Below are positions 59,943 through 64,000 of a DNA stretch of 64,000 bases, piece by piece. Made by a program: the position numbers and the translations under genes. The DNA is taken from positions 1-64,000 of the forward strand of contig JAQDCK010000004.1 in assembly GCA_027681045.1 (NCBI GenBank). Reading direction: 5' to 3'. Source of the stretch: Lactobacillaceae bacterium AF64-9pH9TA. Its GTDB lineage: Bacteria; Bacillota; Bacilli; Lactobacillales; Lactobacillaceae. The notes under the pieces are model-generated. The model had not been told where the DNA came from, did no database searches, and saw nothing but the letters and a program-made list of their open reading frames with translations. Within the stretch, counting starts at the first letter, position 1; every line of letters starts with the position of its first letter.

Positions 59943-61079
59943 TTACTTGCCCAAGTACATCTGATAAACCTGCTCGGCAGATTCCTGGTTGTCATAGCCC
60001 AGCTTGGTCAGCTGACTGGCAAATTGCCGGCGGTCCTGGCCGCTGGCCTGGCTGGTTACTTGCATGAGCAACTTAGCCCAGGCAGCCGGATCAGCCTGCA
60101 AGGATTCCCGGAAAATCAAGCCCTCAAAGTCCATTTCTGAGCTGATGACATCAGAAATCACGCATGGCAAACCGGTCGTCTGCGCTTCCAGCAGGGTTAC
60201 TGGCAGGCCTTCGTAAAGAGATGGCATGACAAAGGCATCCATGGCAAATAAGTAGTCTGGAATCCTGTCCGTGGACAAGATCATGGTCACCTTGTCTTCC
60301 AGACCCAGGTCCTTGATCTTGGCCCGCAGGTCTGCTTCCCTTTCCCCGCTCCCGATCAAAAGCAGGTGAGCTTGTGGCTTGCTCTTGACCAGCTCATTAA
60401 AAATATCTACTAAGAAAAGCTGGTTCTTTTGGTCAGCCAGACGGCCGATATTGCCCAGCAAGAACTGGTCAGCAGTTAAACCGAGCTCTTCTCTAGCTGC
60501 CTGCCGCTTGTCTTTAGCAAAAACATAGCGGTCCCGGCTGATCCCATTGTGGATGATCCGGACCCTGCCTTGGTCTTTAGGATTAAAAAGCCAGGCAGCT
60601 GCTTCCTTGGAACAGGCCGCCAGGTCAGTAGCATAGCGGGCGATCTGCTTGCGTTCATAAGTGACGAAAGCGGGCAGCTTCTGGATACCGTGCAAATGCT
60701 GCAGAGCATTGTGGGAATGAACAATCACGCGCTTAACGCCATTTTCCCGGGCTACCTTGGCCATATCATAGCGGCTGGGCAGGTCAGTATCGATATGAAC
60801 CACGTCATAGTGGTGCTTTTTCAAAAAATGGTCAACTACAGCCACCCGGTTGCGGTGACTCTCAAGGGAGTTCCTGCCCGAGTAGCGCAGAGGGTAGACA
60901 TGAACGCCAAAGGCCTCTACAGCTGCTTCTTTTTCCGGAAGGCTCTTATCTGGATCGAGCAGAACATAATCATAGTCCACCCGGTCGCGGAGGGTCTTGA
61001 TCCATTCGTATTCAACCGAGGTCACCCCATCGTAGTAGAGCATCCCCCGGATCAAAAGCACCTTCAACTTGTCACTCAC
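59943..61079 (-). CDS. glycosyltransferase family 4 (GT-B)
   Basis: 378 residues. The C-terminal half has the retaining GT4 pattern LGNIGRLADQKNQLFLVDIF (near 210) and the PSLYEGLPVTLLEAQTTGLPCVISD donor site (near 290-314, with the Glu-x7-Glu pair). The N-terminus has LIRGMLYYDGVTSVEYEW for the acceptor. It transfers a sugar from a nucleotide donor to the lipid-linked chain in the cytosol. Donor and acceptor are unknown. Confidence 0.92.
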   Translation of the reverse strand: MSDKLKVLLIRGMLYYDGVTSVEYEWIKTLRDRVDYDYVLLDPDKSLPEKEAAVEAFGVHVYPLRYSGRNSLESHRNRVAVVDHFLKKHHYDVVHIDTDLPSRYDMAKVARENGVKRVIVHSHNALQHLHGIQKLPAFVTYERKQIARYATDLAACSKEAAAWLFNPKDQGRVRIIHNGISRDRYVFAKDKRQAAREELGLTADQFLLGNIGRLADQKNQLFLVDIFNELVKSKPQAHLLLIGSGEREADLRAKIKDLGLEDKVTMILSTDRIPDYLFAMDAFVMPSLYEGLPVTLLEAQTTGLPCVISDVISSEMDFEGLIFRESLQADPAAWAKLLMQVTSQASGQDRRQFASQLTKLGYDNQESAEQVYQMYLGK

Positions 61080-61106
61080 GCTATCACCTGTTCTTTTACT
61101 CGCGTC

Positions 61107-62156
61107 TTACTTTTCTAAACTCTTAACGGCCTTTTCCAAGGCAGTCTTGGTAAAATTACCTGCTCTCAGCTGCTTAGCCACTTCTCTGGCATTAGCCGCG
61201 AAAGTTGCATATTCTTCTTCTGTCACATTTTTTAAAACTTCCGGCAGATCACGCAGAGAGTCAATGGTCAAGCCCAAATTCCTGCTCTTGATAAAGCTGG
61301 CTTCAGCTGCCTGGCTCCAGATGATAACTGGCAGGGCTGAAGCCAGATACAAGGAGAGCTTGTGGGGATTGTTGTAACGAAGATAGTTGCCAAAAGGCCC
61401 GTCACAAGTTTCAATGCTGCTGCCGTCCCAGATCAAGCCAAAGCCGGAATTCAGCTGTTTGGGAATTTCATCGGCTGGAAAGGCCCCATGGTATTCGACA
61501 TTCTTGTAGGCATCCAAAGTGAAATTCAGCCCGTAAAGGTTAAACTTAGCGTCGATTTTGCCGATATCGTTCAAGTACTGGGTCTTACGGACATCCAGGT
61601 TACCGGCGACAGAAACAGCCCGTTCAAACTTGGCCTGGTTGATCTCGCCATCCGGGATCAAGTAGTCAAAAATCCCCAAGGTAACCAGCTTCTCTGGCGC
61701 AACGCCCCGGTTGATAAAGAACTGCTTCATGGAATCGTTATGAACAATCAAGCAGTCAGCATATTTCATCATCTGCTCAAAGTCTTCCGCGAAAAACTTC
61801 TTATAGAAGAATTGCCGCAGCTCTTCCACATCGTGGACCAGGTAGATGAACTTGACATTCTTTTCTTTCTTCAGCTTGGCCAGAGTTTCTTCCCGCTGCA
61901 GCTGGTGGTCCCGGGATGGAGCTTGGAAGAGGACGATAGAATCAGGTTCAATCTGCTTGTAGAGCTTCTGCCAGCTGAAGCGGTAGTGCAGCTGCCGGCG
62001 AACCCGGGAAAGAGCATCCTTTTTTCCCGCACAAACCCGGACTAAGCGCAGGCTTTCAAAACCTGCCTTTTCCGCGATCTGATTGATATCCGATGGAGCC
62101 TTGCCCAAGGCAGTGTCGTCTGAACTGAAAACTTCAAAAATCTGGTATTTTTTCAT
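61107..62156 (-). CDS. galactofuranosyltransferase-like glycosyltransferase
   Basis: A 349-residue GT-B-like protein of the beta-1,6-galactofuranosyltransferase type. Marks are KFIYLVHDVEELRQFFYK near 105, GLIWDGSSIETCDGPFGNYLRYNNPHKLSLYLASALPVIIW near 230-275 and a helical C-terminus. Its ATG overlaps the TAA of the LicD gene in front by one base, so the two are translationally coupled. The glf gene upstream supplies UDP-galactofuranose, which agrees with this role. Confidence 0.82.
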   Translation of the reverse strand: MKKYQIFEVFSSDDTALGKAPSDINQIAEKAGFESLRLVRVCAGKKDALSRVRRQLHYRFSWQKLYKQIEPDSIVLFQAPSRDHQLQREETLAKLKKEKNVKFIYLVHDVEELRQFFYKKFFAEDFEQMMKYADCLIVHNDSMKQFFINRGVAPEKLVTLGIFDYLIPDGEINQAKFERAVSVAGNLDVRKTQYLNDIGKIDAKFNLYGLNFTLDAYKNVEYHGAFPADEIPKQLNSGFGLIWDGSSIETCDGPFGNYLRYNNPHKLSLYLASALPVIIWSQAAEASFIKSRNLGLTIDSLRDLPEVLKNVTEEEYATFAANAREVAKQLRAGNFTKTALEKAVKSLEK

Positions 62157-63088
62157 TAATCCTTGTCTTCTCCCAAGCTGAATTCAAAGAGCGGGTGCTT
62201 TTCCCGCTTGGCTGCTGGCGGCGGAGTCATGTAGTCCGGGCCGTAAAGGCGGGTCATGTAACTTTCAATCCCGGCTGGCAGTTTGACTTTGATACCTTCG
62301 AAAGTCCCTTCCGTGGTCTTGCACATATTCTCCCGGCTGTCCATTTCTCCAAAGTAGTGCTTGCGGCCGCTAGGAATTGTCACGTACTTGGAGTTGTCAT
62401 TTCTGCAGCCGGAGTAAACCTTGTAGGTCCAGTGAGCAGCTGTATCCAAAGGAATAAACTTAAAGAAACGGCCAATCTTATACTTTTTAGCAAAAGCAGC
62501 TCGGACTTCTGGCGTGTCCTGGATTTCCAAGAGCTTTGGCAAGTAGTCATAAACCTTCCGGCAGCTGAGCAAGTAGCCAACCGCCAGGCTCCAGTAGCCT
62601 CTGAGCTTGCGGGCAAGGGCATTGTCCGGGGTGTTTTCCAGGACAAAAATGTCAATGCAGATCCCGCAGTTTTCTCTTGGCTCAGCGACATCGTTAAAGG
62701 TCCGGTAAGCCGTCCCCTTTTTGATAAAGCGGCTGGCAGCTGCCCCATAGCCCGGAGTAAGTTCCGGGGCAAGGAGTTTGTAGTCAGTTCCCAACTCTTT
62801 GTCAAAAACTTCCTTGAGCTTGTCGAAGTCTTTTCTAGGCATGTTGACATCGATGTCGTCATCCCAGGGAATAAAGCCCTGGTGTCTGATCGTGCCCAAG
62901 ACTGATCCACCGCTTAGGGTGTAGTTGAGGTCATACTTGGCGCAAACAGCCATGAAGTCCTGTAGCATCCCCAGCAGGGTCTGCTTCAGCTTTTTTAAAT
63001 CTTCGCCTTCAACGTAAACTACGTGGTCGCTGTCCCCAAAAGCATTCTTCTGGGCCGCGAAGCCATCCTTGGTTCCTAATTTACTCAT
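62156..63088 (-). CDS. LicD family phosphotransferase
   Basis: A 310-residue LicD-family protein with LSGGSVLGTIRHQGFIPWDDDIDVNMP near residues 58-84 and the conserved CGICIDIFVLENTPDN near 143. It resembles the LicD at 57558 in the core only, so they are separate paralogues and probably use different acceptors or different CDP-donors. It is encoded between glf and the galactofuranosyltransferase gene. Confidence 0.9.
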   Translation of the reverse strand: MSKLGTKDGFAAQKNAFGDSDHVVYVEGEDLKKLKQTLLGMLQDFMAVCAKYDLNYTLSGGSVLGTIRHQGFIPWDDDIDVNMPRKDFDKLKEVFDKELGTDYKLLAPELTPGYGAAASRFIKKGTAYRTFNDVAEPRENCGICIDIFVLENTPDNALARKLRGYWSLAVGYLLSCRKVYDYLPKLLEIQDTPEVRAAFAKKYKIGRFFKFIPLDTAAHWTYKVYSGCRNDNSKYVTIPSGRKHYFGEMDSRENMCKTTEGTFEGIKVKLPAGIESYMTRLYGPDYMTPPPAAKREKHPLFEFSLGEDKD

Positions 63089-63099
63089 GCAGCTGCTTC

Positions 63100-64000
63100 C
63101 TAAAATTCTTCCTTAACAGCTTCCAAAGCAGCCGCGATGACCTGGTCCATGTTGTAGTACTTGTATTGGCCCAGTCGGCCGCCGAAGATGACCTTGGCAT
63201 CTTCCTTGTCAGCCATTTCCTTGTACTGAGCGTACAAGTCGTTGTTTCTATCGTTGTTGACCGGGTAGTAAGGTTCATCGCCCTTGTGCCAATCAGCTGG
63301 GTATTCCCGGGTAATGATGGTCTTGTCCGGGTCACCCTTGCCAAATTCAAAGTGCTTGTGTTCAATGACACGCGTGTATGGCGTTTCTGCGTCGGTGTAG
63401 TTGATCACCGCATTGCCTTGGTAGTTACCCACGTTCTTTTCTTCTGTTTCAAAACGGAGAGACCGGTATTCCAGTTCACCCAACTTGTAGTCAAAGAATT
63501 CGTCGATCGGGCCAGTGTAGACTACCTTGTCAAACTTTTGCAGGTACTCGTTCTTCTTGGCGAAAAAGTCAGTGTCCAGTTCAACCGTGATCTTGTCATC
63601 CTTGAGCATGTTTTCTACCAGCTTGGTGTAGCCGCCCTTAGGAATCCCTTGATAGTCGTCGTTGAAGTAGTTGTTGTCGTAAATCAGGCGCACCGGCAGG
63701 CGCTTGATGATGAAGGCCGGCAGTTCAGTTGCCTTTCTGCCCCACTGCTTTTCCGTGTAGCCCTTGATCAGCTTCTCGTAGATGTCGCGGCCGATCAAAG
63801 AAATAGCCTGTTCTTCCAAGTTTTGCGGAGTCTTGCCTGCCATTTCAGAGCGCTGTTCGTTGATCTTGTCCATGGCTTCTTGCGGCGTCCGGACGCCCCA
63901 CATTTGGGTAAAGGTGTTCATGTTGAAAGGCAGGTTGTACATCTTACCCTTGTAATTAGCTACCGGGCTGTTGGTGTAGCGGTTAAATTCCGCGAATTGT
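63100..64000 (-). CDS. glf: UDP-galactopyranose mutase, 3-prime part (gene runs off the window)
   Basis: 300 codons to the window edge; the N-terminal FAD-binding region lies outside. The frame is open to base 64000 and reads QFAEFNRYTNSPVANYKGKM, typical of Glf. The flavoenzyme converts UDP-galactopyranose to UDP-galactofuranose. Visible family pieces are NLPFNMNTFTQMWG, IKGYTEKQWGR with the active-site Arg region, and PYYPVNNDRNNDLYAQY near the C-terminus. It lies 11 bases before a LicD gene and is the first visible gene of the operon. Confidence 0.95.
   Translation of the reverse strand, partial: QFAEFNRYTNSPVANYKGKMYNLPFNMNTFTQMWGVRTPQEAMDKINEQRSEMAGKTPQNLEEQAISLIGRDIYEKLIKGYTEKQWGRKATELPAFIIKRLPVRLIYDNNYFNDDYQGIPKGGYTKLVENMLKDDKITVELDTDFFAKKNEYLQKFDKVVYTGPIDEFFDYKLGELEYRSLRFETEEKNVGNYQGNAVINYTDAETPYTRVIEHKHFEFGKGDPDKTIITREYPADWHKGDEPYYPVNNDRNNDLYAQYKEMADKEDAKVIFGGRLGQYKYYNMDQVIAAALEAVKEEF

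Overview
The window looks like chromosomal DNA of a dairy lactobacillus, very probably Lactobacillus delbrueckii. The basis is the moderately GC-rich coding bias, the density of peptidases (two proline iminopeptidases and a C69 dipeptidase), a purine-type deoxyribosyltransferase, Gram-positive T-box leaders, and a 295-residue proline iminopeptidase that closely matches the L. delbrueckii PepIP sequence as I recall it. There is no rRNA, tRNA, CRISPR array or prophage. Several genes carry lesions (a corA frameshift, a gene split by an amber codon, a short gene remnant, two hydrolases without a nucleophile), which fits the gene decay known in this species.

Region 0-42 kb is mostly ordinary chromosome. 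In order it holds: an ECF sigma factor with an RsiV-like anti-sigma protein; serS behind a T-box; a SNARE-associated membrane protein with an acetyltransferase; an esterase with an Rgg-like regulator; a deoxyribosyltransferase with a glutamine amidotransferase; an aldehyde dehydrogenase; a zinc-ribbon membrane protein; a TetR regulator with a giant MMPL protein whose centre is a long heptad repeat; a degenerate serine hydrolase; the broken corA; pepIP; pepD; an EndA-type nuclease; an aldo/keto reductase; a ROK kinase; a PAS protein; an ABC exporter; a protein built of four similar beta-rich repeats; pepI; a RodZ-like protein with a serine-rich tail; an SGNH hydrolase; coaA; efp; a LytTR/LiaF-like pair; an amino-acid ABC importer behind a second T-box; helD; a matrixin-type protease; a histidine phosphatase; and a cytosolic glycerophosphodiesterase.

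Region 42-51 kb is a cell-envelope accessory block. It has a secreted glycerophosphodiesterase with an N-terminal lysine-rich segment, two VanZ-like proteins, a secreted beta-helix protein with a C-terminal (K/A/T)-rich tail, a GtrA-like protein and a large multi-membrane-span protein. Region 51-64 kb is a polysaccharide locus. It encodes an IspD-like cytidylyltransferase with a partner dehydrogenase, a Wzz-like protein, a Wzy-like polymerase, TagD, two LicD-family phosphotransferases, a Wzx flippase, two glycosyltransferases and the 3-prime part of glf (UDP-galactopyranose mutase, truncated by the window end). Together they suggest a galactofuranose-containing polymer decorated with alditol phosphates.

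Inside this locus (about 53.0-54.8 kb) sits a complete IscB gene. Its PLMP, RuvC I-III, arginine-rich bridge and HNH motifs are all present. About 370 nt of densely paired sequence precedes it, as expected for an omega-RNA, and hairpins lie at both ends, with no transposase in the window. This is the most striking item. The clearest other leads are the lysine-rich surface proteins, the two-CDP-alditol/two-LicD arrangement and the four-repeat protein of unknown function.
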